From JAABUE01 sp037440925 (GTDB lineage Bacteria; Chloroflexota; Anaerolineae; Anaerolineales; Villigracilaceae): a DNA stretch of 64,000 bases. Below, piece after piece: positions 1 to 9,741 of the stretch (within the stretch, counting starts at the first letter, position 1; every line of letters starts with the position of its first letter). The notes under the pieces are model-generated. The model ran no database searches. It was not told the origin of the DNA and saw only the letters and a program-made list of their open reading frames with translations. Where the stretch lies: NCBI GenBank assembly GCA_037440925.1, contig JBBITF010000006.1, positions 17,818 through 81,817 of the forward strand. Reading direction: 5' to 3'. The translations under genes and the position numbers were made by a program.

Positions 1-2802
1 CGGGTCGAACCAGAAAGCGTCACGTATGCCACGATTACCCTGCAAAACTACTTCCGCATGTACAGGAAACTGGCCGGCATGACCGGCACCGCCCTGACCG
101 AAGCGGAAGAATTCAACAAAATCTACAAACTGGAAGTGACGCCCATCCCTACCAACCTGGAATATCAGGCCTTTGGCAAGGATGCGCCGCTGGTCGAGCG
201 GAAGGCAAAAGATGAGGACGGTTACGAATACACCTATTACGTGCGGCGCGATGCGCTCTCTCCCACAGGGCAAGGGCAGGGCGAAATTGTGCTATGGAAG
301 CGCAAGGATTATCCCGATGTCATCTACCGCACGGTAGAAGCCAAGTTGCGCGCTATCGTCAAGGAGATTGTGCGTTTGCACGTCATGGGCAGGCCTCAAT
401 TGGTAGGCACCACCTCGGTCGAGTCATCCGAGAGGCTATCGGAGCGGCTGAAAGCGGACATGGTACGCCGCTTGATGCAAATCCTGCTGGTACGCCATCT
501 CTGGCTGAAAGCCAACGACCGTGTGGAGGACGGCCGCCTCATCGAAGAATTTGTCCCCTTCAATGCGCCGTTGGAAAAGATTGACATCAGTCAACTGCGC
601 AAGTTTGCCCAGCCTTTAGGAATCTCCAGCCTCAATCCCGATGACGCTTCTAACCTGCCCGTCCTGCTGGAGGTTCTCAACCTGCCGGACGAATACGCTG
701 ACCGCCTGAAGGCGGTGTTACAGGCGGGCGTGCCGCACCAGGTTTTGAACGCTCGCAAGCATACCGAAGAAAGTCAGATTATTGCCGGGGCGGGGGCGTT
801 TGGCGCTGTGACGATTGCCACCAACATGGCCGGGCGCGGCGTAGACATCAAACTGGGCGGCGAACTGGCCGAGGAAGTCATCGCTGTCGTCAACCGCGTC
901 TTGCGCCGCCTGGGCATTCCTGACCCTTACGACCTGCCGCTGGAAGAAAAACGCCAGGCGCTGCTCAAAGCCGATCCATCTGCCTTTGGCATCTACGAGG
1001 GCGAGGTCAAATTCTTCCTGACGTACTTTGAAGACAGGGAGCGCGTCAAGGCGCTGGGCGGCCTGCACGTCATCGGTTCTGAGCGCCACGAGGCCCGCCG
1101 TATAGATAATCAGTTGCGTGGACGCGCCGCCCGCCAGGGCGACCCCGGCTCCTCGCGCTTTTACCTCTCGCTCGAAGACGATTTGATGCGCCTGTTCGCC
1201 GGTCAACAGGTAGGCGCGCTGATGGAGCGCCTCAAAGTGGACGATTCGCTCCCGCTCGAAAGCCGCCTGGTGAGCAGCCTGGTCGAGCAGTCTCAGCACC
1301 GCGTCGAAGGCGCTAACTTTGACGTGCGCAAGCACCTGCTCGAATACGACGATGTCCTCAACAGCCAGCGCGAGCGCATCTATGGCCAACGCGATCGCGT
1401 CTTCACCAAAGAAGACCTGCGCGACGACATCCAGGCCATGCTGCGCACCGAAGTGGAAGCGCGCGTGCCGGCCGGGCTGGAGGACGAAGAAGGCCCTTGG
1501 AAGTTGATGGCCTGGTTGGAACAGGTCCAGCCGCCTTTTTCCTACGCCGACGAGCGCATCTTTCCCAGTTTTGGCCTACGCCTGCTCCTCGAGCGTCTCG
1601 GCGACCCGCCGGATATCCGCTCTGCTGCCCTGGAGTTGGTGCGCGAGGCGGTCGAAGCCGAACACGCCCACACCCTGCGCGCCATCCAGCGCCTGCTCGA
1701 ACGCAGCGCCGAAAGTCTCGACCAGCAGATCGAAGAACGTTACGATGCGCTGGACGCATTCCTCGAGGGTCTGAGCGACAGCGAAGAACAGCGCCGCCCG
1801 CAGCAAATCCTGGAAGAATTGCAGGGCGTCGTTCGCTTGTCGCTGAAACTGTCCAACGAGCAGATGCGCAGCCTGGCAAGCGACCCGTCCGACCTGGAAG
1901 ACGACCTCAAACAGGCCATTGCTACGCAATTGACCGCCCTGAGCGCCATGCGCGTTTCTGCCGCCATCGAGAACCGCCTGGGCGAATCGCTGAACCTGGA
2001 CAGGGGCGTCTTTCAAACCGACGATTGGGACGGGCTGGCTGCGCTCATCCTGGAGACCACCGAAGTCTTGTTGCAGAAACAGCGCGAGCGCCTGGTTGGG
2101 TCAAACGGTCAAATCCAGCGTGACATCGAGGCCAGCCTCGAGCGCGAGCCTGCGCACGACGAGAGCGCCAAACTGCGTTTGCTCTTGGCCCTCTCGCAAG
2201 GCGTCCGCACTGCCTTCGATGCCAGGACCCACCGACAGGTGAAGCAGGTTTTTAGCCGCTTTAGTTATGTCTTTCTGACGGCGCGTTACCTGCAAGACCG
2301 CCCGGCGGAAGAGGTGGTCGAAGAAGTGTTGGATCACCTGGCGCAAGCCGAAGAGGCCCTCGCGCTGGCCTGGGGGCAGGGAGAACTTGCGAAACGGGCA
2401 TCGTCCCCGCAGGAGGGGCGGGCTGAGGTCCAGGACGAAGCGTATGTCCGTCAAATCGGGCGGCAGGTTCTTAATCAAATCTATCGCCAGTTGTTGCTGC
2501 AAGCCATCACCGAGCAATGGGTGGAATACCTGACGCGCGTCGAAGCCCTGCGCGTGTCCATTGGCCTGGAGGCTTACGCCCAACGCGACCCGCTGGTACA
2601 ATACAAAAGCCAGGCGTCCGAAATGTTCCAGGGATTAATGGCCGACATCCGCGCGCTGGTCGTCAGCCGCATCTTTGCCTATCGCCCGCGCCAGATCCGC
2701 CTCACGATTACCGACATGAGCGAGGCGCGTCCGGTTGCTGGCAGAGAGACAGGCCCGGCGGCGCCCTCCGAAAAAAAGAAAAAGAAACGCAAGCGGCATT
2801 GA
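1..2802 (+). CDS. secA: Preprotein translocase SecA, 3' part (5' end outside window)
   Basis: ATP-driven motor of the Sec export pathway at the cytoplasmic membrane. The reading frame is open from base 1, so the start and the first nucleotide-binding fold lie upstream of the window. Visible SecA signatures are GMTGTA near the start, TNMAGRGVDIKLG, GLHVIGSERHEARRIDNQLRGRAARQ (motor domain 2) and the DDVLNSQRERIYGQRD scaffold segment. The scaffold/wing region is much longer than in Escherichia coli SecA, with acidic and Leu-rich insertions between about bases 1450 and 2450. The C terminus is a Lys/Arg-rich tail with no CXC...CH/CC zinc-binding motif. The stop overlaps the probable TTG start of the next gene. 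Confidence 0.96.
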   Translation, partial: RVEPESVTYATITLQNYFRMYRKLAGMTGTALTEAEEFNKIYKLEVTPIPTNLEYQAFGKDAPLVERKAKDEDGYEYTYYVRRDALSPTGQGQGEIVLWKRKDYPDVIYRTVEAKLRAIVKEIVRLHVMGRPQLVGTTSVESSERLSERLKADMVRRLMQILLVRHLWLKANDRVEDGRLIEEFVPFNAPLEKIDISQLRKFAQPLGISSLNPDDASNLPVLLEVLNLPDEYADRLKAVLQAGVPHQVLNARKHTEESQIIAGAGAFGAVTIATNMAGRGVDIKLGGELAEEVIAVVNRVLRRLGIPDPYDLPLEEKRQALLKADPSAFGIYEGEVKFFLTYFEDRERVKALGGLHVIGSERHEARRIDNQLRGRAARQGDPGSSRFYLSLEDDLMRLFAGQQVGALMERLKVDDSLPLESRLVSSLVEQSQHRVEGANFDVRKHLLEYDDVLNSQRERIYGQRDRVFTKEDLRDDIQAMLRTEVEARVPAGLEDEEGPWKLMAWLEQVQPPFSYADERIFPSFGLRLLLERLGDPPDIRSAALELVREAVEAEHAHTLRAIQRLLERSAESLDQQIEERYDALDAFLEGLSDSEEQRRPQQILEELQGVVRLSLKLSNEQMRSLASDPSDLEDDLKQAIATQLTALSAMRVSAAIENRLGESLNLDRGVFQTDDWDGLAALILETTEVLLQKQRERLVGSNGQIQRDIEASLEREPAHDESAKLRLLLALSQGVRTAFDARTHRQVKQVFSRFSYVFLTARYLQDRPAEEVVEEVLDHLAQAEEALALAWGQGELAKRASSPQEGRAEVQDEAYVRQIGRQVLNQIYRQLLLQAITEQWVEYLTRVEALRVSIGLEAYAQRDPLVQYKSQASEMFQGLMADIRALVVSRIFAYRPRQIRLTITDMSEARPVAGRETGPAAPSEKKKKKRKRH

Positions 2803-3848
2803 AATTGGCATCCAACTTAACCATTCCCCTGAACCCGTACAAGGCCTTGCCCAAGGTGGAATTGCACCGCCACCTGGAAGGGTCGTTGCGCCTGCAAACC
2901 ATGCTGGATATTGCCCGCGCGCATGGCGTGACCGTGCCGGCCAGCGTTTTACGCTTGAGCGGTATGGTGCAAGTGCAAGACGAAGACCCGCTAACGTTTC
3001 AGAACTTTCTGGCCAAGTTCAATACCCTGCGGCTGTTCTATCGCTCGCCGGAGGTCATTCATCGTGTGACGCGCGAGGCGGTAGAAGATGCGGCGCACGA
3101 CAACATCAAGTACCTGGAATTGCGTTTCACCCCAGTTGCCCTCAGCCGCGCTGAGCGTTTTCCCTTACATGATGTGATGGATTGGGTTTGTTCCAGTGCG
3201 GCTCAAGCGGCGCAGGAGTTTGGGATTACGGTGCGACTGATTGCCTCGGTCAACCGCCATGAGAGCGCCGAACTGGCTGAGCAGGTGGCCTGGCTGGCGG
3301 CCTCCCACATCGAGCGCGGCATCGTAGGGATGGATCTGGCCGGGAACGAGGCCGAATTTTCGGCCAAGCCGTTTGCGCCCATCCTGGCAGAAGCCAGCCA
3401 GGCCGGCTTGAAACTCACCATCCATGCCGGCGAATGGGGCGGCGCGGAGAATGTGCGCGAAGCCATCGAAGTCCTCGGCGCCGACCGGATCGGTCATGGC
3501 GTGCGCGTGATGGAAGACGAGAACGTGGTGGCGCTGGCGCGCGAGCGCGGCACGATTTTTGAGGTCTGCCCTACCAGCAATTATCAAAGCGGCGTTGTCC
3601 CTGCGCTAGGCGTCCACCCCTTGCCGCGTATGTTGCAGGCCGGCTTGAATGTGACGGTCAACACCGACGACCCCAGCGTCTCGCGCATTGACTTGAGTCA
3701 TGAGTACAAACTCGTTTGCGAAGACCTCGGCTTACCGCTCGACATTCTGCACCGCCTCGTTTTGGCGGCAGCCCAGGCAGCGTTCTTACCGCCGGCTCAG
3801 AAGGAGGCGCTGGTTGCCAGGCTGCAAAAAGAACTATCAAGGCGGTAA
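2799..3848 (+). CDS. add: Adenosine deaminase family protein
   Basis: Amidohydrolase-fold enzyme of purine salvage, predicted to deaminate adenosine (or a related aminopurine) to inosine. The metal-binding motif KVELHRHLEGSLR is near the N terminus. Later the family signatures HAGEWGG, DRIGHGVR, EVCPTSNYQSG and NTDDPSVS (catalytic His, Glu and Asp region) are all present. No in-frame ATG lies near the HRHLEGS block, so I chose the TTG at 2799, which overlaps the secA stop; TTG 2805 is an alternative. The ATG-initiated extension inside secA is unlikely to be translated. The close spacing suggests coupling to secA. Confidence 0.9.
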   Translation: MKLASNLTIPLNPYKALPKVELHRHLEGSLRLQTMLDIARAHGVTVPASVLRLSGMVQVQDEDPLTFQNFLAKFNTLRLFYRSPEVIHRVTREAVEDAAHDNIKYLELRFTPVALSRAERFPLHDVMDWVCSSAAQAAQEFGITVRLIASVNRHESAELAEQVAWLAASHIERGIVGMDLAGNEAEFSAKPFAPILAEASQAGLKLTIHAGEWGGAENVREAIEVLGADRIGHGVRVMEDENVVALARERGTIFEVCPTSNYQSGVVPALGVHPLPRMLQAGLNVTVNTDDPSVSRIDLSHEYKLVCEDLGLPLDILHRLVLAAAQAAFLPPAQKEALVARLQKELSRR

Positions 3849-3874
3849 ACATATTCGACCCGAAGGAGACCAGT

Positions 3875-6613
3875 ATGCAAGATTTTTTTGGTGCGCGTGA
3901 TACCTTGAAAACCAGACATGGGACATACGTTTTCTATCGGCTGGATGCGCTCGAAAAGGCCGCTCTGACCACCCTGAAGCGGCTTCCGTTTTCGATTCGT
4001 ATCCTGCTCGAAGCGGCTCTGCGCCAATGCAACGAGCGCGAGATCACGCAAGAAGATGTGAAAAATATTGCTGCATGGATGCCTGCCCCTCCCTCTCCCG
4101 CCGGGAAAGGGGAAGGGGTGAGAGTAGGCATTCCCTTCCTGCCCTCGCGGGTGGTGATGCAAGACTTTACCGGCGTGCCGGCGGTTGTGGATTTGGCTGC
4201 CATGCGCGCGGCAGTGGCCCGCCTGGGCGGCGATCCCAAGAAAATCAATCCGCTCGTGCCGGTAGACCTGGTCATTGACCACTCGGTGCAGGTGGATTTC
4301 TTTGCCACCCCCGATGCCCTCCAGCGCAACGCCGAAGTCGAATTTCAGCGCAATCGCGAGCGTTACGAATTTCTTAAGTGGGGACAAAAGGCCTTCTCCA
4401 ACTTCCGGGTTGTCCCGCCGATGACCGGCATCGTTCATCAGGTCAATCTGGAATATCTTGCCAGCGTAGTGGCTGTCCGAGAGGTGGAAACGCCGCAATC
4501 TGGCTCGGAACGGATAGCCTTTCCCGATACGCTGGTCGGTACCGATTCGCATACCACCATGATCAACGGCCTGGGCGTTCTTGGCTGGGGCGTGGGCGGC
4601 ATCGAGGCCGAGGCCGTGATGCTCGGCCAGCCCATGGATATGTTGCTGCCAGAGGTGGTGGGCTTCAAACTGTATGGGAAACTGTCGGAGGGCGTCACTG
4701 CGACCGATTTGGTGCTGACCGTTACCCAAATGCTGCGCCAGAAAGGCGTGGTAGGCAAATTCGTCGAATTCTACGGCCCCGGCCTGGATGGAATGCCGCT
4801 GCCCGACCGCGCTACCATTGCCAACATGGCGCCCGAATATGGCGCTACCATAGGCTTTTTCCCCGTAGACAACGAAACTCTGCGCTATTTGCGTTTGACC
4901 GGCCGCCCGGCCGAACAAGTGGAACTGGTGGAAGCCTATTGCCGCGCCCAGGGCTTGTTCCGCGACGCAGATACCCCCGACCCGCAATTCACCGACACGC
5001 TCGAACTAGACCTGGGGGCTGTTGTCCCCTCCCTGGCGGGGCCCAAGCGCCCTCAGGACCGCGTGCCGCTTGCGGCTATGAAAGAAACCTTCCGGGCGGC
5101 GCTCAAAGCCCCGGTCAAAGAACGCGGTTTCGAGTTGAGTCCTGAAGCGTTGCAGCGTCGAGGCAAGATTGGCGTCAACGGCGGGTCATACTTCATCGGG
5201 CATGGGGCCGTCGTGCTTGCCGCCATCACATCTTGTACCAACACCAGCAACCCATCGGTCTTGATTGCAGCCGGGCTGGTGGCGAAGAAAGCGGTCGAAA
5301 AGGGCCTGAGGGTCAAGCCTCACGTCAAGACTTCGCTGGCGCCCGGCTCGCGCGTGGTGACCGAATATCTGAGTCAGGCCGGCCTGCTGGAGCCGCTGGG
5401 GCAATTGGGATTTAATGTAGTGGCGTATGGTTGCACGACCTGTATCGGCAACTCGGGTCCCCTGCCCGGAGAAGTGGCCAAGGCCGTTTCCAGCGAGGAC
5501 CTGGTAGCGGCTGCCGTTATTTCGGGCAATCGCAACTTCGAGGGGCGGGTACATCCATTGGTGAAAGCCAACTACCTGGCCTCGCCGCCGCTGGTGGTGG
5601 CCTACGCTTTGGCTGGGACGGTGGATATTGACTTGCTCCATGAGCCGCTTGGAACAGGCGCAGACGGTCAGCCTGTGTACCTGAAAGACATCTGGCCGAC
5701 CACGCAAGAAGTGAGCGAGTCGGTGGCTGCCAACGTCAAAGCAGAAATGTTCCGCCAAAAATATGCCGATGTATTCTCTGGCTCTGAGATGTGGCAAAAC
5801 GTGGAAGTGAGCGGCGGCGACCTGTACGAGTGGGATGCAGCCTCGACTTACATTCAGCATCCTCCTTTCTTCCAAGATTTGACCCTTGAAACGCCCAAAA
5901 TCAGCGACATTCGGGGCGCGCGCGTCTTGTGCCTGTTTGGAGATTCGATTACCACCGATCACATCTCGCCGGCCGGCTCAATTGCTCCCGACAGTCCGGC
6001 CGGCAAATTCTTGCTGGCTTATGGCGTGCAACAGCGTGACTTCAACTCGTATGGCTCACGACGCGGCAATGACCGTGTGATGGCGCGCGGCACGTTCGCC
6101 AACATCCGCCTGAAGAATCAACTGGTTGCGCCCAAAGAAGGCAATTGGACCAAACACATGCCGTCGGGCGAGGAAATGGCCATCTATGATGCGGCTATGA
6201 GGTATAAAGAAGAGGGCGTTCCTTGTATCGTCATTGCCGGTAAGGAGTATGGCACCGGCTCCAGCCGCGATTGGGCCGCCAAGGGCCCTCTACTGCAAGG
6301 GGTGAAAGCCGTCATTGCCGAATCGTTCGAGCGCATTCACCGCTCTAACCTGGTCGGCATGGGAATCCTGCCTTTGCAGTTCGTGGACGGGCAAAACGCC
6401 GAATCGCTTGGCTTGCGAGGCGATGAAGTGTACGATATCGAGTGTCTGCACGACGATATGCCGCCGCGTGCGCGGGTCAATGTGCGTGTACATCGAGCGA
6501 ACGGTCGCAAAGATATGTTCGAGGCCGAGGCTTTGCTCAATACTGAAGTGGAGGTCAATTATTACCGCAATGGCGGCATTTTACATACGGTTTTGAGGCA
6601 TTTGGTGAAATGA
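3875..6613 (+). CDS. acnA: Aconitate hydratase A
   Basis: [4Fe-4S] enzyme of the TCA cycle interconverting citrate and isocitrate in the cytosol. The 912-residue length and motifs match the AcnA/IRP1 family: MQDFTGVPAVVDLAAMR, VGTDSHTTMINGLGVLGWGVGGIEAE, the first cluster Cys in AITSCTNTSNPSV, the paired Cys in YGCTTCIGNSGPL, and the C-terminal swivel domain with GDSITTDHISPAGSI, YGSRRGND and GKEYGTGSSRDWAAKGP. The start at ATG 3875 has an AAGGAGA ribosome-binding site; the upstream in-frame extension overlaps the add gene and is rejected. Residues about 69-84, between NIAAW and IPFLPSR, are encoded by a palindromic repeat and lengthen a linker that is usually shorter. Confidence 0.97.
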   Translation: MQDFFGARDTLKTRHGTYVFYRLDALEKAALTTLKRLPFSIRILLEAALRQCNEREITQEDVKNIAAWMPAPPSPAGKGEGVRVGIPFLPSRVVMQDFTGVPAVVDLAAMRAAVARLGGDPKKINPLVPVDLVIDHSVQVDFFATPDALQRNAEVEFQRNRERYEFLKWGQKAFSNFRVVPPMTGIVHQVNLEYLASVVAVREVETPQSGSERIAFPDTLVGTDSHTTMINGLGVLGWGVGGIEAEAVMLGQPMDMLLPEVVGFKLYGKLSEGVTATDLVLTVTQMLRQKGVVGKFVEFYGPGLDGMPLPDRATIANMAPEYGATIGFFPVDNETLRYLRLTGRPAEQVELVEAYCRAQGLFRDADTPDPQFTDTLELDLGAVVPSLAGPKRPQDRVPLAAMKETFRAALKAPVKERGFELSPEALQRRGKIGVNGGSYFIGHGAVVLAAITSCTNTSNPSVLIAAGLVAKKAVEKGLRVKPHVKTSLAPGSRVVTEYLSQAGLLEPLGQLGFNVVAYGCTTCIGNSGPLPGEVAKAVSSEDLVAAAVISGNRNFEGRVHPLVKANYLASPPLVVAYALAGTVDIDLLHEPLGTGADGQPVYLKDIWPTTQEVSESVAANVKAEMFRQKYADVFSGSEMWQNVEVSGGDLYEWDAASTYIQHPPFFQDLTLETPKISDIRGARVLCLFGDSITTDHISPAGSIAPDSPAGKFLLAYGVQQRDFNSYGSRRGNDRVMARGTFANIRLKNQLVAPKEGNWTKHMPSGEEMAIYDAAMRYKEEGVPCIVIAGKEYGTGSSRDWAAKGPLLQGVKAVIAESFERIHRSNLVGMGILPLQFVDGQNAESLGLRGDEVYDIECLHDDMPPRARVNVRVHRANGRKDMFEAEALLNTEVEVNYYRNGGILHTVLRHLVK
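4081..4129. repeat. Palindromic repeat embedded in the acnA reading frame
   Basis: A C-rich arm followed by a G-rich arm around CCCGCCGGG forms an imperfect palindrome inside acnA. Its 22-nt core at 4091-4112 matches 20 of 22 positions of the intergenic repeat core at 36848-36869. The reading frame stays open through it, encoding a Pro/Gly/Lys-rich linker. Confidence 0.7.
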
Positions 6614-6652
6614 ACAGAGACCGGCGGTGAGCCGGTCTCTGTTCATTTATTT
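6611..6652. terminator. Intrinsic terminator between convergent acnA and SPFH genes
   Basis: A perfect 15-bp stem (6611-6625 with 6631-6645) and a 5-nt loop GGTGA, followed by TTTATTTCTT. It starts at the acnA stop codon and ends at the stop of the convergent SPFH gene, so it may serve both transcripts. Confidence 0.85.
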
Positions 6653-8638
6653 CTTCGGTTCGGGTTTCTTTTCCATATCTTTGCGGATTTGCTGGCGCAG
6701 CGTCTCGGCTTGCTCCGAGCGAGGCCTCTGGGCGGCCTCGTTTGCCAGCGCGCCGAAGCGGTCGGAAAGCAGCATGGTGAGCAGAGCTTCCATGATGCTG
6801 CTGTTGGCCGTTCCGCCTTCGCCTTCGCCTTTGCCGCCATTGACGACCACGCGCGGCACCACGTCTACGCCGGATTGCTGGATGGCCTCTGCAAAGCGGT
6901 TAAGCACCTGCTGCGTCACCTGGAATTGCGGTCCGCCATACGCGCGCACCTGCTCTTCCGTTGCCAGCGCCTGGGCGATACCCACGCGGGCAATCTTTTC
7001 CGCTTCGGCCTCCGCCAGGGCGCGGATCTGGGCTGCTTGCTGGATGGAACGCTGGTACTCGGCTTTGCCCTGGTCGGCCTGGATATTGATGTTCAACTCT
7101 GCTTCGGTCATTCTCGTTTGCATCTCGGCGCGCGCTTGAGCCTCGCGCAGTTCACGCTCTTTAATTGCCGCTTGTTGTTGCCGCGCGTAGGTTTCCACCT
7201 GTTCGGTGGCAATTTGGCGAGAGCGCAACTGAGTCAAGATGGTTTCGATTTGGCTGTCATCCTCTGGCGAGGAAGGCGTGCCAATCAGCACCTCTTCCAA
7301 TTCCAAATTGTAGTGCGCAAATTTCTCCTTCATCTCGCTACTGGCCTGTTGTTGGATAGCGCTGCGTTCCTGTAAAAGTTGAATTAAGGTGCGCGTCTGT
7401 CCAATGTTTTTGAAGTAAGCCGATACCATTGGGTCGAGGGTCTGTTCAACCAGGCGTTTGATATCTCCAAAACGCTGGATCACAAGCGGGGCTTTCTGAT
7501 AGTCAATATGAACAACCACTGAGAGCGGCAGTGACGGCTCAAAGGCGTCTTTGGTGATGAGCGAGACCTCGGTCAGGTTTTCATCGAAGCGGTGCGCGCC
7601 AACCTCAGTCCGAATCCATTTCAAGATGATGTTGGTAGTGGGGACAGGAATCACTTTGCCAGCATAAGTATTGAAAGCATATTTACCGGGCAGAAGCGGC
7701 TCATTCCAAACACCGCGTTGGCCTTTTGAGACCAGTTCGCCGTGCCGGTATTCTGCCCCTGAAAGATCGGCGCCGGTTTCACCGGTGTATGATACAACCA
7801 CGCCTACATTGCCGACTTCGATGACGGTCTTGGGTATCATTTCGACTGTGGCAAACAAGCGGTTGATATAGTAAGTGCCTTCTACAAGAACCTGCAACTG
7901 ACGGCCGCGATAGCCGCCTGCTGCCAAAAAGCGGTCAGCATCTTGGAAGTTGTTATGATAGGTGTCGGGCTTTTCAGGGTCATCGCCCACGATGGGGGCA
8001 ATGATCTCGCCCTGCACCAGGGACGGGCCATCATGCACGGTAACGATCCCCACTGTGTCGTCGGTATCCTTGATCACCACCGGGCGGAAGCCTCCGCGCT
8101 GGGCGATCACCTCGGCCATGTTGCGGATGGTCTCGGCTTCTTCCTTGCTGAGCGAGATGGTGTAGATCCGCTCTTCAGTGATGACGATGAACTGCACCAG
8201 GTTGATGGCGTACGTACCTTCGCGCAGGATGCGGCGCTGCGGGCCGCGCTGTCCGCCGTTTTTCAGGAAGCCTTCTACATCCTGGAAATCCTGGACCACC
8301 GCATTGGACGCCAGCACCTGGGCCGGTTCCAACTGCTTGCCGTCGCGGGCAAAGACGTAGCCGATCTTGCCCTGGGAGATGGTCACCAGGGGCATGGTGT
8401 GGACGACATATTGGATCGGCATCAAGTAATGCAGGCCGCCGCGCAAAATCCGGGGTTGGTAACCGGCCTCGCCGTTCAGGGCGATCAGGCCCGATTTCAC
8501 CGAGCCCCTGCCGCTGAAGCGTTTCTCGACGATGCCGATACGGTTGTTGGGGATAAAGCGTATCCCGGATAGGATGATGAGGAACAGGATTCCCAGCAGC
8601 ATCACCCAAAACAGTGAGGATAACGTTATTGCAAACAT
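6647..8638 (-). CDS. SPFH/band 7 domain protein, flotillin-like
   Basis: Predicted membrane-anchored scaffold of the stomatin/prohibitin/flotillin superfamily, 663 residues. An N-terminal hydrophobic segment (about residues 4-27) is followed by repeated beta-rich segments of the type PQRRILREGTYAINLVQF / GRQLQVLVEGTYYINRLFA. The SPFH core has VPTTNIILKW and ALPLSVVVHIDYQKAPLVIQRFGDIKRL-like sequence, then a long Ala/Glu/Gln-rich coiled coil (about 460-580) and a charged tail. The duplicated GTYxIN segments are unusual for simple stomatins. It stands alone, convergent with acnA. The role (membrane microdomain scaffold) is inferred from the family. Confidence 0.82.
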   Translation of the reverse strand: MFAITLSSLFWVMLLGILFLIILSGIRFIPNNRIGIVEKRFSGRGSVKSGLIALNGEAGYQPRILRGGLHYLMPIQYVVHTMPLVTISQGKIGYVFARDGKQLEPAQVLASNAVVQDFQDVEGFLKNGGQRGPQRRILREGTYAINLVQFIVITEERIYTISLSKEEAETIRNMAEVIAQRGGFRPVVIKDTDDTVGIVTVHDGPSLVQGEIIAPIVGDDPEKPDTYHNNFQDADRFLAAGGYRGRQLQVLVEGTYYINRLFATVEMIPKTVIEVGNVGVVVSYTGETGADLSGAEYRHGELVSKGQRGVWNEPLLPGKYAFNTYAGKVIPVPTTNIILKWIRTEVGAHRFDENLTEVSLITKDAFEPSLPLSVVVHIDYQKAPLVIQRFGDIKRLVEQTLDPMVSAYFKNIGQTRTLIQLLQERSAIQQQASSEMKEKFAHYNLELEEVLIGTPSSPEDDSQIETILTQLRSRQIATEQVETYARQQQAAIKERELREAQARAEMQTRMTEAELNINIQADQGKAEYQRSIQQAAQIRALAEAEAEKIARVGIAQALATEEQVRAYGGPQFQVTQQVLNRFAEAIQQSGVDVVPRVVVNGGKGEGEGGTANSSIMEALLTMLLSDRFGALANEAAQRPRSEQAETLRQQIRKDMEKKPEPKK

Positions 8639-8755
8639 TTTTTCTCCTTTGTTCGTTACATGGGCAATACAACTTTATATACGTAGATTTCAATCCTGTG
8701 TTGCGCAATAGGCCCTGGTGTTCGATTGTATCAGCAGGAGGCGAAAAGGGTATAG

Positions 8756-9037
8756 GGTTGGCTGGCAATTTGTTACCGAGTTGGTGGGTTCCTGTTAGCC
8801 AAAGTCTTTTCCATCCCGCTGTTGGGCGCGTACATGCGCAAAATGCGCCAGATCGAGGTGATTCCCGGAAAAGGGGAGCAGGTCCTCGGTCAGGCAAAAG
8901 AGGCGCTGGAGGCGGGCCGCTCGGTGACCATCTTCCCAGAGGGCGCGATCAGCCCGGCAGATGGCTTTGCTCCCGTCCGATCTGGCGTGGCGCGTTTGGC
9001 GCTGGAAAGCAAGACCAGGATGCAAGTATGTGCTTGA
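8756..9037 (+). pseudogene. Fragment of a 1-acylglycerol-3-phosphate acyltransferase (PlsC family)
   Basis: The frame reads GGFLLAKVFSIPLLGAYMRK, then IEVIPG and VTIFPEGAISPADG, followed by FAPVRSGVARLALES. This matches the middle of PlsC-type acyltransferases, including the FPEG substrate-binding motif. A stop lies just upstream (8753-8755), the N-terminal catalytic HX4D motif is missing, and the C terminus ends early. It is a decayed remnant, not a working gene. Confidence 0.7.
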
Positions 9038-9049
9038 GTTGAGACAGGG

Positions 9050-9622
9050 TTACGTCCCTTGTGAGTTGGCAGGCTCGGCAGCGGTTAACTGCTCCAGGCA
9101 TTGTAAGGCAGTTTCCTTTTCGCCCGGCGACAGGATGGCATTCCCATCGAGCAGGGATTGAATGTGCGGTATGGCTGGGAGCATTGCCTGCCGGGCGGTC
9201 TGCGCAACCCGGCCAATAGCCCACAGCGTCCCGGCGCGGAAGCGCGGCGCGTCCTCTTCCTCGAGGTCCAACAGGGAGATCAGCATGGGGAAGAATTGGT
9301 CGAATTGCGGGCAATGGTATAGAATTTCCCCAATCAGTTCGGGCGCTCGCCAGCCAATACCGCCCGATTCGTCGTTGACCAGCCAGAACAAACGCAGCAG
9401 GGTATTGCGAATGAATTCTGAGTCGCGCTCGGCAATGATTTTGGCGGCCAGGCCTGCGACCTCAATGGCGCGTTGGCTGACGGTGGCATCTTCATCATAG
9501 GTCAGCGCGGTCAATTGGCTTAGAATGTGCTTTTTGTGTTTGGCAAGGCTCAGGATGGCCTGGTATTGGCCTTCTAGCAGCCATTGGCGGATGGTAGGCA
9601 GGTTCGCGGCGTGAGGTTCCAT
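9050..9622 (-). CDS. HEAT-repeat-like helical protein
   Basis: An all-alpha soluble protein of 190 residues with HEAT/ARM-style repeats, for example AIEVAGLAAKIIAERDSEFIRNTLLRLFW, ELIGEILYHCP and RAGTLWAIGRVAQ, each an amphipathic helix pair with conserved Ala/Leu/Asp spacing. No catalytic motif is seen, so a binding or scaffold role is likely. A TATAAT lies on the minus strand at 9643-9648. The ATG at 9622 leaves a short leader of about 14 nt; a GTG at 9637 is an alternative and would be nearly leaderless. Its position just outside the dsr region may or may not be functional. Confidence 0.65.
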   Translation of the reverse strand: MEPHAANLPTIRQWLLEGQYQAILSLAKHKKHILSQLTALTYDEDATVSQRAIEVAGLAAKIIAERDSEFIRNTLLRLFWLVNDESGGIGWRAPELIGEILYHCPQFDQFFPMLISLLDLEEEDAPRFRAGTLWAIGRVAQTARQAMLPAIPHIQSLLDGNAILSPGEKETALQCLEQLTAAEPANSQGT

Positions 9623-9741
9623 AGGAGGATGTGGCACTTTCGATTATACTTTGTTTGTAATGCGCGGAGCAATTCCTGGCGTTAGGCGCTTGAGGGATAC
9701 TGCACCTGCGCTGTACGATTTCTTGATACGCGGAGTACAAC

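Noticed and set aside
3797..4987. Long minus-strand open frame (396 codons) opposite acnA
   Set aside because: No domain character; His/Gln-rich antisense product of a real gene.
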